NCBI RefSeq assembly: GCF_041914405.1
Contig: NZ_JAYSDK010000009.1
Span: 62,001-126,000, forward strand
Source of the DNA: Zoogloea sp041914405
GTDB lineage: Bacteria > Pseudomonadota > Gammaproteobacteria > Burkholderiales > Rhodocyclaceae
Direction of reading: 5' to 3'
DNA length: 64,000 bases
Shown: piece after piece, positions 32,603 to 41,543 of the stretch
How positions within the stretch are numbered: the first letter of the stretch is position 1
How the letters are laid out: the number at the start of each line of letters is the position of its first letter
Translations under genes and position numbers: made by a program
The notes under the pieces: model-generated
Database searches by the model: none
What the model saw: only the letters and a program-made list of their open reading frames with translations
Told to the model about the DNA's origin: nothing

Positions 32603-32794
32603 AACCTGGCCCGCCGCAACACCCGTCGCCAAAGCCTGGTGACATCCGCTCGACAAGCCGCTGCATTATCTCACCCATCGAAAAGCTGCGCTCGCGGCAA
32701 CCAGAGTGTGGCACTGATTCTGTGCGGAGAATGCCGTCGGGGTCGAGGAATTACGGCATGATGGAAGGGTTTCACGGTCTTTGAAGAGGACAGG

Positions 32795-34711
32795 ATGCTG
32801 CGCTACCTGCGGCCTGCGATAGTCATTCCGAGCCTGACCGCCCTCATTCTGGGGACGGTCGCGGGTGGCATGGCCTGGCAGCGTATCGAGGCAGCCCACC
32901 AGGAAACCCAGCAGCGGGTCTTCGATGCGAAAAGCAGCGAGATCGCGCTGAAGATCGACGAGCGCGTCAAGGCCTACCGGCAGGTCCTCCGCGGCGCCAG
33001 GGCCCTGTTTGCGGCCTCCCGCGAGGTAACCCGCGAGGAATGGCGACAATACGTAGACGCCCTGCGCCTGCCTGAGGACTATCCCGGCATCCAGGGGGTC
33101 GGGTTTGCGGTACCAGTGCCAGCCACCGAGGTGAGCCGGCACGAACGGGCGATGCATCAACAGGGCTTCGCTGGCTACCAGCTGAGCCCCCCCGGCAAGC
33201 GCGCCGAATACACCGCGATCCTCTACCTGGAACCTCTCGATTGGCGCAATCAGCGGGCCCTCGGTTTCGACATGTACTCGGAGCCGGTGCGCCACGCCGC
33301 AATGGCGCGTGCCCGCGAGCTGGGGACCCCCAGCCTCAGCGGCAAGGTCAGGCTGGTACAGGAGACCGCCACCGCTCCCCAGGCCGGGGTCCTGCTCTAT
33401 CTGCCGGTCTTCCGGCAGGACGCGCCCCTGGCCACCCCGGCCCAGCGCGAGGCCGCCTTCCTCGGCTGGGTGTACAGCCCTTTCCGCATGAACGACCTGA
33501 TCACCGGCACCCTCGGGGACACAACTCCCCGCGTGCACCTGCGGATCTACGACGGCCACGACCCGACCCCCGCGACGCTGCTCTTCGACAGCCACCCTGA
33601 TCTACCGGAACAGAGCAGGCTGGGCAGCCGCAGCACACTGGAGATGGACGGCCGGGTGTGGACACTGGTCTTCGACAGCACGCCGGAACTGGCCGCCACG
33701 CCTCCCGAATGGCGTCTTGAGCAGGCGGCCATCGTGCTGATCGCCGGCCTGTTCGTGCTGCTGACCACGTTCTTCTGCGCCGCCCGCCAGCGGGCCCTCG
33801 AACTGACCCGCATCAGCGCCTCCCTGCGCCGCAGCGAGGCCCGCTATGCCACCCTGGTCAATCTTTCCGAGGACGGCATCGCCGCCCTCGACGCCCAGCT
33901 CTGCTTCACCTATCTCAACCCGCGCCTGCTCAAGCTGCTCGGCTTCCCGGAGACGGAACTGCTCGGCCGCCGCTTCGACAGCCTGTGGCCGGCCGAAGAC
34001 GCCGCTCACCGCGACTTCCTCATCGAACGCCTGCGCCGCGGCGAAGCAGCCACTTGGGAAGAACAGGTGCGCAATGCCGACGGACGGCTGGTCACCCTCA
34101 TCATCACCCATGCCCCCCACATCGACGACGGCGGTGTACTGCTGGGCTCGATCCTGACCCTCACCGATATATCGGAGCGCAAAGCGTCGGAGGAGCGCAT
34201 CCGCTATCTCGCCACCCACGACCCACTGACCGGCCTGACCAACCGCGCCATGTTCATGGAGCAGATGAACAACAGCCTGCTGATTGCCCAGCGCCACCAG
34301 ACACGCTTCGCGCTGCTGTTCCTCGACCTGGACCACTTCAAGGAGGTCAATGACAGCCTCGGCCACGCCGCCGGTGACGCCCTTCTGATCGAAACCGCGC
34401 GCCGCATGCGCCGCTGCCTGCGGGCCAGCGACATGCTCGCCCGCCAGGGCGGCGACGAATTCCTGGCCCTGCTCCACGACGTGCACAGTGTGGACGAAGC
34501 CCTGCACGTCGCCGACAAGATCCGCCGGGCGATCAGCGCACCCTTCTCGCTGGACGGGCAGCCCTGCTCCGTCTCGGTAAGCATCGGCATCGCCCTCTAT
34601 CCCGACCACGGCCAGGATCTGGAAACCCTCACCCGCAGCGCCGACACCGCCATGTACCGCGCCAAGCAGGGTGGCCGCGACGGAACCACGGCGGCCACCG
34701 ACGCCGCTTGA
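32795..34711 (+). CDS. Diguanylate cyclase with CHASE, PAS and GGDEF domains
   Basis: A 638-residue inner-membrane signalling protein. Membrane helices at about 8-28 and 305-328 enclose a periplasmic CHASE domain (about 40-290), containing YPGIQGVGFAVPV and LGFDMYSEPVRHAAMARARE. A PAS domain (about 345-460) and a GGDEF domain (about 480-635) follow. The catalytic motif is intact at residues 552-556 (GGDEF). R543-x-x-D546 lies five residues before it, forming the inhibitory I-site, so the enzyme should be product-inhibited. It makes cyclic di-GMP in response to a periplasmic ligand. It is divergent from the rfb operon, which hints at a link with surface polysaccharide control. Confidence 0.92.
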   Translation: MLRYLRPAIVIPSLTALILGTVAGGMAWQRIEAAHQETQQRVFDAKSSEIALKIDERVKAYRQVLRGARALFAASREVTREEWRQYVDALRLPEDYPGIQGVGFAVPVPATEVSRHERAMHQQGFAGYQLSPPGKRAEYTAILYLEPLDWRNQRALGFDMYSEPVRHAAMARARELGTPSLSGKVRLVQETATAPQAGVLLYLPVFRQDAPLATPAQREAAFLGWVYSPFRMNDLITGTLGDTTPRVHLRIYDGHDPTPATLLFDSHPDLPEQSRLGSRSTLEMDGRVWTLVFDSTPELAATPPEWRLEQAAIVLIAGLFVLLTTFFCAARQRALELTRISASLRRSEARYATLVNLSEDGIAALDAQLCFTYLNPRLLKLLGFPETELLGRRFDSLWPAEDAAHRDFLIERLRRGEAATWEEQVRNADGRLVTLIITHAPHIDDGGVLLGSILTLTDISERKASEERIRYLATHDPLTGLTNRAMFMEQMNNSLLIAQRHQTRFALLFLDLDHFKEVNDSLGHAAGDALLIETARRMRRCLRASDMLARQGGDEFLALLHDVHSVDEALHVADKIRRAISAPFSLDGQPCSVSVSIGIALYPDHGQDLETLTRSADTAMYRAKQGGRDGTTAATDAA

Positions 34712-34721
34712 AACGCCGCGA

Positions 34722-34751
34722 TTTACTTGCCGCCGGACCTCCTTCTAGAAT
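34722..34751 (+). promoter_or_regulatory. Candidate promoter of pyk
   Basis: TTTACT (34722-34727) and TAGAAT (34746-34751) are spaced by 18 bases, in the 75-base gap between the cyclase gene and pyk. Four of six and five of six positions match sigma-70 consensus. Confidence 0.5.
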
Positions 34752-34786
34752 CCCCGCCGTCCGTCGCGCCCACACCTGGAGACACC

Positions 34787-36250
34787 ATGTCCCGTCATAC
34801 CAAGATCGTCGCCACCCTCGGCCCCGCCTCCTCCGACGCCTCCGTGCTCGAACGCCTCGTGCAGTCCGGCGTGGACGTGGTGCGCCTGAACTTCTCCCAC
34901 GGTAAGGCGGACGACCATATCGCCCGCGCCCGCCAGGTCCGCGAGGTGTCCCAACTGGTGGGGCGGCCGGTCGGCATCCTCGCCGACATGCAGGGCCCGA
35001 AGATCCGTGTCGGCAAGTTCGAGGAGGGCAAGGTCACCCTGCACAAGGACGCCGCCTTCATCCTCGACGCCCAGTGCGAGCTTGGCAACGCCCACCGGGT
35101 CGGCCTCGATTACAAGGATCTGCCCCGCGACGTGAAGCCCGGTGACGTGCTGCTCCTCGACGACGGCCGCCTCAAGCTGAGCGTCGAGCGCGTGCTCGGC
35201 CACGAGATCCACACCAAGGTCAAGGTGGGTGGCGAGCTGTCCAACAACAAGGGCATCAACCGCCAGGGTGGCGGCCTCACCGCCCCGGCGCTGACGGCCA
35301 AGGACATGGAAGACATCAAGACCGCCGCGCTGATCGGGGTGGATTTCGTCGCCATCTCCTTCCCCAAGGGCGCCGCCGACATGTACATGGCCCGCCAGCT
35401 GCTCCGCGCCGCGGGCAGCAGCGCGGTACTGATCGCCAAGATCGAACGCACCGAAGCGGTTGCCAACCTCGAGGAGATCCTCGACGCCAGCGACGGCATC
35501 ATGGTGGCCCGCGGCGACCTGGCCGTCGAAGTGGGCGACGCCGCCGTGCCGGCGCTGCAGAAACGCATGATCCGGCTGGCCCGCGAGAAGAACAAACTCG
35601 CCATCACCGCCACCCAGATGATGGAGTCGATGATCCACAGCCCGGTACCGACCCGCGCCGAAGTGTCCGATGTGGCCAACGCGGTGCTAGACGGCACCGA
35701 CGCGGTGATGCTGTCCGCCGAGACCGCCTCCGGCAAGTTCCCGGTGGAGGTTGTCGAATCCATGTCGCGCATCTGCCTCGAAGCCGAGAAATCCACCGAA
35801 GTGACGATGGACCGGGACTTCCTCGACCGGGTGTTCACGCGCATCGACCAGTCCATCGCCATGGCAGCGATGTGGACCGCCTACCACTTGAAGGTAAAGG
35901 CCATCGCCTCCCTCACCCAGACCGGCTCCACTGCCCTGTGGATGAGCCGCCTGAACAGCGGCGTGCCGATCTACGCGCTGACGCCGGAGATCTCGGCACG
36001 CAACCAGATGACCCTCTACCGGGAGGTCTACCCGCTGCTGATGTCGCAAGTCCACGCCGACCGCGACGTGCTGCTTTGGGAAGCCGAGCAGATCCTGCTC
36101 GAACAGGGCGTCGTGCAGTACGGCGACCTTATCGTGCTCACCATCGGCGAGCCCATCGGCGCCGCTGGCGGCACCAACACGATGAAGATCGTGCGTGTCG
36201 GCGACACCCCGAAGCCCGGCCCCCTGCAAGCATTCAGCACAACGGCATGA
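34787..36250 (+). CDS. pyk: Pyruvate kinase
   Basis: A 487-residue enzyme converting phosphoenolpyruvate and ADP to pyruvate and ATP. Conserved parts are RHTKIVATLGPASS, VVRLNFSHG, ILADMQGPKIRVGKF, and the signature IAKIERTEAVANLEEI, followed by GIMVARGDLAVEVG and ATQMMESMI. The start is set at ATG 34787, right before the conserved TKIVATLGPAS strand, with CTGGAG about 7 bases upstream. An in-frame extension of 20 codons is less likely. The next gene is the glycolytic aldolase. Confidence 0.94.
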   Translation: MSRHTKIVATLGPASSDASVLERLVQSGVDVVRLNFSHGKADDHIARARQVREVSQLVGRPVGILADMQGPKIRVGKFEEGKVTLHKDAAFILDAQCELGNAHRVGLDYKDLPRDVKPGDVLLLDDGRLKLSVERVLGHEIHTKVKVGGELSNNKGINRQGGGLTAPALTAKDMEDIKTAALIGVDFVAISFPKGAADMYMARQLLRAAGSSAVLIAKIERTEAVANLEEILDASDGIMVARGDLAVEVGDAAVPALQKRMIRLAREKNKLAITATQMMESMIHSPVPTRAEVSDVANAVLDGTDAVMLSAETASGKFPVEVVESMSRICLEAEKSTEVTMDRDFLDRVFTRIDQSIAMAAMWTAYHLKVKAIASLTQTGSTALWMSRLNSGVPIYALTPEISARNQMTLYREVYPLLMSQVHADRDVLLWEAEQILLEQGVVQYGDLIVLTIGEPIGAAGGTNTMKIVRVGDTPKPGPLQAFSTTA

Positions 36251-36285
36251 ATTACGGGATAAACTCCTGCCCCGCCAAACGCGCA

Positions 36286-36309
36286 GGCGGCATGCCGCCA
36301 CGCTAGAAT
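36286..36309 (+). promoter_or_regulatory. GC palindrome and -10-like box before fba
   Basis: GGCGGCATGCCGCC (36286-36299) is a perfect 14-base palindrome. It is followed by TAGAAT (36304-36309), the same -10-like hexamer seen before pyk. No -35 is apparent, so this could be an operator near a weak promoter or a small hairpin in a pyk-fba message. Confidence 0.35.
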
Positions 36310-36361
36310 TCCGTTTTTTACGTCTATACCCGGCCGATCTTCCGGCCATCGGAGAAAAACC

Positions 36362-37426
36362 ATGCCTCTCGTTTCCATGCGCCAGCTTCTCGACCACGCT
36401 GCCGAAAACAGCTATGGCCTGCCCGCGTTCAACGTCAACAACCTCGAACAAGTCCAGGCCATCATGGAAGCGGCTGCGGAAACCGACAGCCCGGTGATCA
36501 TGCAGGCCTCCGCCGGCGCCCGCAAATACGCCGGCGAGGCCTTCCTGCGTCACCTGATCGATGCCGCCGTCGAGGCCTACCCGCACATCCCGGTGGTCAT
36601 GCACCAGGACCACGGCCAGTCCGCCGCCGTCTGCCAGGGCGCCATCCGCTCCGGCTTCTCGTCGGTGATGATGGACGGCTCCCTGCTCGAAGACGGCAAG
36701 ACCCCGTCCTCCTACGAATACAACGTGGACGTGACCCGCCGCGTGGTCGAGATGTCCCACGCCATCGGCGTCAGCGTCGAAGGCGAACTGGGCTGCCTGG
36801 GCTCCCTCGAAACCGGCCAGGCCGGCGAAGAAGACGGCATCGGTGCCGAAGGCACGCTGGACCACTCCCAGATGCTGACCGACCCCGACCAGGCCGCCGA
36901 CTTCGTCCGCCAGACCAACGTGGACGCCCTGGCCATCGCCATCGGCACCAGCCACGGCGCCTACAAGTTCACCCGCAAGCCCACCGGCGACATCCTCGCC
37001 ATCGAGCGCATCAAGGAAATCAACGCCCGCATCCCCAACACCCATCTGGTGATGCACGGTTCCTCCTCGGTGCCGCAGGAGCTGCTGGAGATCATCCGCG
37101 AGTACGGCGGCGACATGAAGGAAACCTACGGCGTGCCGGTCGAGGAAATCGTCCGTGGCATCAAGTACGGCGTGCGCAAGATCAACATCGACACCGACAT
37201 CCGTCTGGCCATGACCGGCGCGGTGCGCAAGTTCTTCGTCGAGAACCCCTCCAAGTTCGACCCGCGCGAGTTCCTCAAGCCGGCCCGCGAAGCCGCCAAG
37301 CTGGTCTGCAAGGCCCGCTTCGAGGCCTTCGGCACCGCCGGCAACGCCAGCAAGATCAAGCCGGTATCCCTGGACAAGATCGCTGCACGCTACAAGAGCG
37401 GTGAGCTGAACCAGATCGTCCGCTGA
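36362..37426 (+). CDS. fba: Class II fructose-bisphosphate aldolase
   Basis: A 354-residue zinc-dependent aldolase of the Calvin-cycle-subtype family (no long insertion of the E. coli FbaA type). Metal and substrate regions are visible: MHQDHGQSAAVCQGAI (catalytic Asp and zinc His), VSVEGELGCLG, AIAIGTSHGAYKF, LVMHGSSSVPQEL and KINIDTDIRLAMTGAVR. Length is typical. It lies 111 bases downstream of pyk and ends before a good terminator, so pyk-fba is a probable two-gene glycolytic unit. Confidence 0.95.
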   Translation: MPLVSMRQLLDHAAENSYGLPAFNVNNLEQVQAIMEAAAETDSPVIMQASAGARKYAGEAFLRHLIDAAVEAYPHIPVVMHQDHGQSAAVCQGAIRSGFSSVMMDGSLLEDGKTPSSYEYNVDVTRRVVEMSHAIGVSVEGELGCLGSLETGQAGEEDGIGAEGTLDHSQMLTDPDQAADFVRQTNVDALAIAIGTSHGAYKFTRKPTGDILAIERIKEINARIPNTHLVMHGSSSVPQELLEIIREYGGDMKETYGVPVEEIVRGIKYGVRKINIDTDIRLAMTGAVRKFFVENPSKFDPREFLKPAREAAKLVCKARFEAFGTAGNASKIKPVSLDKIAARYKSGELNQIVR

Positions 37427-37471
37427 GCCAGATACGGGGAACGCTCTCCCCTGTCTCGCCGGTAGTCATCG

Positions 37472-37495
37472 AACGGGGCCTGACGGCCCCGTTTT
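37472..37495 (+). terminator. Rho-independent terminator after fba
   Basis: Nine-base perfect stem AACGGGGCC / GGCCCCGTT (37472-37480, 37485-37493) with a TGAC loop, running into TTTT. Confidence 0.8.
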
Positions 37496-37525
37496 CCATG
37501 GAGCATCCTGCAAGCGTCCTGTCGC

Positions 37526-37541
37526 GGCGAACTTGTTCGCC
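37526..37541. repeat. GGCGAA-NNNN-TTCGCC intergenic palindrome
   Basis: A shorter, degenerate member of the palindromic intergenic family found also at 30.5, 40.5 and 56.4 kb. It lies between fba and the next small gene. Confidence 0.5.
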
Positions 37542-37614
37542 CTCCCGCCTGCCCAACAGCCAGCCCTACGCCCCCTTTACCTAACCCGTTCCCCCCGTTC
37601 CAAAGGAGCCCCCG

Positions 37615-37968
37615 ATGGCCGCCCCCTGGTCCGCCCTGTTCAGCGCAATCCCCTGGTCCGACGTAATCGCCCATGCCCCGACCGTCGCCAAGGGCGCCCG
37701 CAAGCTGTGGCAAAAGGTCGGCAAGCATCACGCCGACGAAACGGAAGCACCTGCCGCGCCGGCGACCACCGATCCCGATTCCCGTTTTGGCGCCATCGAT
37801 GCCCGCCTTGCCGAGCTTGAGGCCCGCCAGCAGGACAGCGCCGAACTGCTCGCCGCCCAGAACGCCGAACTCGTGCGTGCCGCCGAGGCCCTGCGCCGCC
37901 GCGTGCAGATTCTCGGCGGCGGCCTGCTGCTGCTTGCCGTCGCGTTCGTCGCCAGCCTCTTACGCTGA
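37615..37968 (+). CDS. Small membrane-anchored coiled-coil protein
   Basis: A 117-residue protein. A Trp-containing N-terminal amphipathic part and an Asp/Pro/Ala linker lead to a coiled coil (about 58-95, IDARLAELEARQQDSAELL) and then one C-terminal membrane helix (about 97-116, ILGGGLLLLAVAFVASLL). AAAGGAG precedes the ATG. No family name is recognised. It is probably tail-anchored with the coiled coil in the cytoplasm. Confidence 0.7.
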   Translation: MAAPWSALFSAIPWSDVIAHAPTVAKGARKLWQKVGKHHADETEAPAAPATTDPDSRFGAIDARLAELEARQQDSAELLAAQNAELVRAAEALRRRVQILGGGLLLLAVAFVASLLR

Positions 37969-38101
37969 TCGTTGTTGCGCCGCAACATTCAGAGTGACCC
38001 GCTGCACGCCGCTGCGGCAGGCACCCTTGCCAGCGCCCCTGCCGTAACGGCAAGATGACGGCCCGACCCAGTCCGGCCGACAGCGCCGCAGAGCCGCCAC
38101 C

Positions 38102-39403
38102 ATGACCCTGCCCGACCTATTCATCGAGCACGACCAGCGCCAGGCCCTCAACGACGAATTCCACGCCCGGCCACCGGTGCCGCTGGAAAGCCCCCAGCTG
38201 ATCAGCTACCTGGCGATGCACCACGCGGAGGACGCCCCCGACGCCGCGCTGCAGCATCTGCTCGCCCTCGGCAAGCTCCTCGAGCGCCCGATCGACAGCG
38301 ACGGCCGCCACAGCCTGATCGACTTCGGCAGCTTCCAGCTCAAGTGGGAACTGCACAACGAGTTCTCCAGTTACACCTTCTTCCGCAAGGTCAGTCACGG
38401 TGAGGGCCTCGACCAGCCCACTTCGGCGCTGGCCGTAGTGCCGGAGGCCTGGCTGCGCAGCATGCCCGGCAAGCTGATCGTCGCCACCCACGTGGAACTG
38501 CGCAGCGTCGCCGAAATCACCCCCGAGAGCGTGATGGCAAAGCTGTCGCCGACCGGCAACCAGATGGTCGGTGCCAAGGTGGCCGATGGCGCTGCCTGGG
38601 TGTTCACCGATTTCCTGTTCGAGAAAGGCTTCTCGCGCTTCCTGATCATCGACGTCTCCCTGACCCGCCGCCAGGCCGGCCGCACCGTGCAACGCCTGGT
38701 CGAGATCGAGACCTACCGCCTGATGGCCCTGCTAGCCTTCCCGGTGGCCAAGGACGTCGGCCGCACGATCGGCGCTGCGGAGCAGCGCCTCGCCGACCTG
38801 ATGGACCGCACCGGCTCGGCCCGCAACCCGGAAGACGAGCGCAGCGTCCTGGCCGACCTGACCACCATGGCTGCGGAGATCGAGCACTCGGTGGCCCGCA
38901 CCACCTTCCGCTTCGGCGCCGCACGGGCCTATCACAGCCTGGTCATGCAGCGGATCACCGAACTGCGCGAACAGCGCATCAGCGGCCTGCCGACTTTCCA
39001 CGAATTTATGGAGCGCCGCCTGCTGCCGGCGATGAACACCTGCGTGACGATGGCCCGCCGCCAGGAAGACCTGTCCAGCCGCGTGGCGCGCAACAGCCAG
39101 TTGCTGCGCACCCGCGTCGAGGTCGAACTGGAACGTCAGAACCAGGAGCTGCTGGCCCAGATGAACCGCCGCGCCAAGCTCCAGTTGCACCTGCAGGAAA
39201 CCGTCGAAGGCCTGTCGGTGGTGGCCATCACCTACTACGCCTCGCAGCTGGTGCAATACCTGGCCAAGGGCGTGAAGCACTACATCGAACCCTTCACGCC
39301 GGAAGGCATCACCGCGGTGGCGATCCCGGTCATCGCCGCGCTGGTCGCCGTCGGTACCCATCGCATGCGCAAGCATCTGGCCGCCGCCGAGGGCCATTCG
39401 TAA
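38102..39403 (+). CDS. DUF3422 family membrane protein
   Basis: A 433-residue protein of the DUF3422 family, common in Proteobacteria and of unknown function. The N-terminus (ALNDEFHARPPVPLESP) and the long helical C-terminal half are typical. Coiled-coil helices (about 330-370) precede two C-terminal membrane-like stretches (VVAITYYASQLVQYLA and AVAIPVIAALVAVGT). It lies between the small membrane protein and purC, followed by a strong hairpin. Confidence 0.8.
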   Translation: MTLPDLFIEHDQRQALNDEFHARPPVPLESPQLISYLAMHHAEDAPDAALQHLLALGKLLERPIDSDGRHSLIDFGSFQLKWELHNEFSSYTFFRKVSHGEGLDQPTSALAVVPEAWLRSMPGKLIVATHVELRSVAEITPESVMAKLSPTGNQMVGAKVADGAAWVFTDFLFEKGFSRFLIIDVSLTRRQAGRTVQRLVEIETYRLMALLAFPVAKDVGRTIGAAEQRLADLMDRTGSARNPEDERSVLADLTTMAAEIEHSVARTTFRFGAARAYHSLVMQRITELREQRISGLPTFHEFMERRLLPAMNTCVTMARRQEDLSSRVARNSQLLRTRVEVELERQNQELLAQMNRRAKLQLHLQETVEGLSVVAITYYASQLVQYLAKGVKHYIEPFTPEGITAVAIPVIAALVAVGTHRMRKHLAAAEGHS

Positions 39404-39404
39404 G

Positions 39405-39446
39405 CATGTTCCGTGGAGCCAGAGGGGTTCGCCTCCACGGAACATG
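39405..39446 (+). terminator. Long hairpin after the DUF3422 gene
   Basis: A 14-base perfect inverted repeat CATGTTCCGTGGAG / CTCCACGGAACATG (39405-39418, 39433-39446) with a 14-base loop, starting two bases after the stop codon. It lacks a T-run, so it may be a terminator, a processing site or a message stabiliser. Confidence 0.5.
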
Positions 39447-39477
39447 AGCGTCACTCACTCAGCTCACGCTGCGTCGG

Positions 39478-39483
39478 TATAAT
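39478..39483 (+). promoter_or_regulatory. Candidate -10 box of purC
   Basis: A perfect TATAAT 29 bases before the purC start, in an otherwise GC-rich space. No convincing -35 is seen 16-18 bases upstream. Confidence 0.45.
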
Positions 39484-39512
39484 CGCGTTTTGTCCAACGG
39501 ACCTGACAGACC

Positions 39513-40445
39513 GTGACCACTCCGCTCTTCGAATCCTCCATCCGCAGCCTGCCCCTGCTGGGCCGCGGCAAGGTGCGTGACATCTACGCCATCGACGCCG
39601 ACAAGCTGCTCATCGTCACCTCCGACCGTCTGTCGGCCTTCGACGTGATCCTGCCGGATCCCATTCCCCGCAAAGGCGAAGTGCTCACCGCCATGGCCAA
39701 CTTCTGGTTCGCCAAGCTCGGTCACATCGTCCCCAACCAGCTGACCGGCATCGACCCGGCCAGCGTCGTCGCTTCTGACGAAGCCGAGCAGGTGCGCGGC
39801 CGCGCGCTGGTCGTCAAGCGCCTCACCCCGCTGCCCATCGAGGCGGTGGTGCGCGGCTACGTGATCGGCTCCGGCTGGAAGGACTACCAGGACACCGGCG
39901 CCATCTGCGGCATCGAGCTACCGGCCGGCCTCAAGCAGGCCCAGAAGCTGCCGTCCCCGATCTTCACCCCGGCCAGCAAGGCCGACGTCGGCGATCACGA
40001 CGAGAACATCAGCTTCGAACAGGCCCAGACACGCACCGACGCACTGCTCGCCGACGCCCTCAAGGGCACCGGCAAAACCGGCGCCCAGCTGGTGGCCGAA
40101 GCCCGCGACGCAGCGATCCGCCTGTACACCGAGGCCGCCGACTATGCCGCCACCCGCGGCATCATCATCGCCGACACCAAGTTCGAGTTCGGCATCGATG
40201 CCGCCGGCACGCTGCACCTCATCGACGAGGCCCTGACGCCTGACTCCTCGCGCTTCTGGCCTGCCGACAGCTACGCCGAAGGCATCAGCCCGCCGAGCTA
40301 CGACAAGCAGTACGTGCGCGACTACCTGGAAACCCTGGACTGGGGCAAGGTCGCCCCGGGGCCCAAGCTGCCGGAAGAGGTTGTCGCACGCACCGCGGCC
40401 AAGTACGTGGAAGCCTACGAGAAGCTGACCGGCAACACGCTGTAA
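39513..40445 (+). CDS. purC: SAICAR synthase
   Basis: A 310-residue phosphoribosylaminoimidazole-succinocarboxamide synthase, the ATP-dependent step joining aspartate to CAIR in purine synthesis. It starts with GTG. Conserved stretches are LLGRGKVRDIYAID, VTSDRLSAFDVILPDPIPRKG, VVRGYVIGSGWKDYQ, LTPDSSRFWP and FEFGID (in IADTKFEFGIDAAG). Length and order match the longer PurC form found in betaproteobacteria and yeast. Confidence 0.95.
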   Translation: MTTPLFESSIRSLPLLGRGKVRDIYAIDADKLLIVTSDRLSAFDVILPDPIPRKGEVLTAMANFWFAKLGHIVPNQLTGIDPASVVASDEAEQVRGRALVVKRLTPLPIEAVVRGYVIGSGWKDYQDTGAICGIELPAGLKQAQKLPSPIFTPASKADVGDHDENISFEQAQTRTDALLADALKGTGKTGAQLVAEARDAAIRLYTEAADYAATRGIIIADTKFEFGIDAAGTLHLIDEALTPDSSRFWPADSYAEGISPPSYDKQYVRDYLETLDWGKVAPGPKLPEEVVARTAAKYVEAYEKLTGNTL

Positions 40446-40457
40446 GGTGGACACCGT

Positions 40458-40483
40458 GTTTGGGCGAATGCATTCGCCCAAAC
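40458..40483. repeat. Perfect 26-base palindrome after purC
   Basis: A self-complementary 26-base sequence with the core GGGCGAATGCATTCGCCC flanked by GTTT and AAAC, located 12 bases after the purC stop. It belongs to the same intergenic family as those at 30.5 and 56.4 kb. It may help end the purC message together with the hairpin that follows. Confidence 0.75.
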
Positions 40484-40526
40484 GGGTTCACGCCCCGGCT
40501 CGCACACCAGGAAGGTGATCGTCCCG

Positions 40527-40557
40527 GACACAACCCGCTACGGCGGGTTGTGTCGTT
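40527..40557 (+). terminator. Hairpin with TACG loop after purC
   Basis: A 12-base perfect stem GACACAACCCGC / GCGGGTTGTGTC (40527-40538, 40543-40554) closing a TACG loop, followed by GTTT. It lies between convergent purC and the HDOD gene. The T-run is short. Confidence 0.6.
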
Positions 40558-40567
40558 TACAGCCTCG

Positions 40568-41440
40568 TCAGCCCACGTGGAAGATGTCGATCAGTGCCTT
40601 GCGTTCTTCCGCCGACTCTTCCAGCACTTCCGCCAGCTTGACTTCATCCAGGCCGAGCGTCGCCGCCTTGGCGAGGCCGTGACGCAGATCCTCGGTTTCC
40701 GTCTCCGGCGTGAAGGGATTGCGTGTCTCGGCCACCAGGTTGGCGATGAAGATCAGGTCGGAGACCGTGGTCGGAGGCCAGGAGCCGCCATAGATCTCCG
40801 GGTTGTCCACGGCATCCACCAGTTCCCGCGGCATGTTCATCGCCGCCAGCACCGCCCGACCAACCGGCGCGTGCCAGATCCGCACCAGGTCCGACAGGGG
40901 ACTGTCTTCGCTGAGCATCTCCGGGTATTCCCACACCCGCGCCAGCAGGAAGAACTGGCCGATGTCATGCACCATGCCGGCAAAGAAGGCCGCATCCGGA
41001 TCGAGCCGGGTGCACCGGCGGGCCAGCACGCAGGCGGTTGCCGCCACATCCACACTGTGGGCCCACAGCTTGCGGATCAACGGCTGGTACGGCCCCAGCA
41101 TGTCCCGGTGCAGCAACTGCTCGGCGGTCACCGCCATCGCCAGCGCCCTCAGCTTGCCAAAGCCGATGCGCACCAGCGCCTTCGGAACATCGGTCACCAG
41201 GCGTCCGCTCGGGTTGTACCAGACCGAATTGGCAAGGGCCACGGTCCGCGCCGCCAGCAAGGGTTCGGCCGACACCATCGCGGAGATCTTCGACACCTCC
41301 ATGTCGGGCACGTCGAGGGCCTCGAGCACCCGCATCGTGACTTCCATCGAGGTCGGAAAGCGCAGCTCGCCCTCCTCCAGCTCCTTGGTAACGGTATGCA
41401 GGAAAGCCTGCTCCGCCAGATTCAATGCCTTGTCGCTCAC
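40568..41440 (-). CDS. HDOD domain signalling protein
   Basis: A 290-residue protein starting with GTG (preceded by GGGGGAAC). Residues about 20-230 form an HDOD domain, a catalytically altered HD-type fold: FPTSMEVTMRVLEAL, ISAMVSAEPLLAARTVALAN, VRIGFGKLRALAMAV, and AAFFAGMVHDIGQFFLL. HDOD proteins regulate gene expression or cell behaviour without known enzyme activity. It is alone, convergent with purC and divergent from prlC. Confidence 0.85.
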   Translation of the reverse strand: MSDKALNLAEQAFLHTVTKELEEGELRFPTSMEVTMRVLEALDVPDMEVSKISAMVSAEPLLAARTVALANSVWYNPSGRLVTDVPKALVRIGFGKLRALAMAVTAEQLLHRDMLGPYQPLIRKLWAHSVDVAATACVLARRCTRLDPDAAFFAGMVHDIGQFFLLARVWEYPEMLSEDSPLSDLVRIWHAPVGRAVLAAMNMPRELVDAVDNPEIYGGSWPPTTVSDLIFIANLVAETRNPFTPETETEDLRHGLAKAATLGLDEVKLAEVLEESAEERKALIDIFHVG

Positions 41441-41543
41441 TGTTCGTTCCCCCTCAACCCGGCCGCTCCGCGCCTGTCGCCAAGGGCGACACTCCGCGCA
41501 GAATTCGGCACAATAAAACCACTCAACCGATCACCCAAAGAAC

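Noticed and set aside
32707..32724. Sigma-54-like box (TGGCAC...TGTGC) before the diguanylate cyclase gene
   Set aside because: The GG and GC doublets are 12 bases apart and not the required 10, so it does not fit a -24/-12 promoter.
41500..41520. Promoter-like CACAATAAAA before prlC
   Set aside because: Only a partial -10 match and no -35 at a fitting distance; not enough to call.
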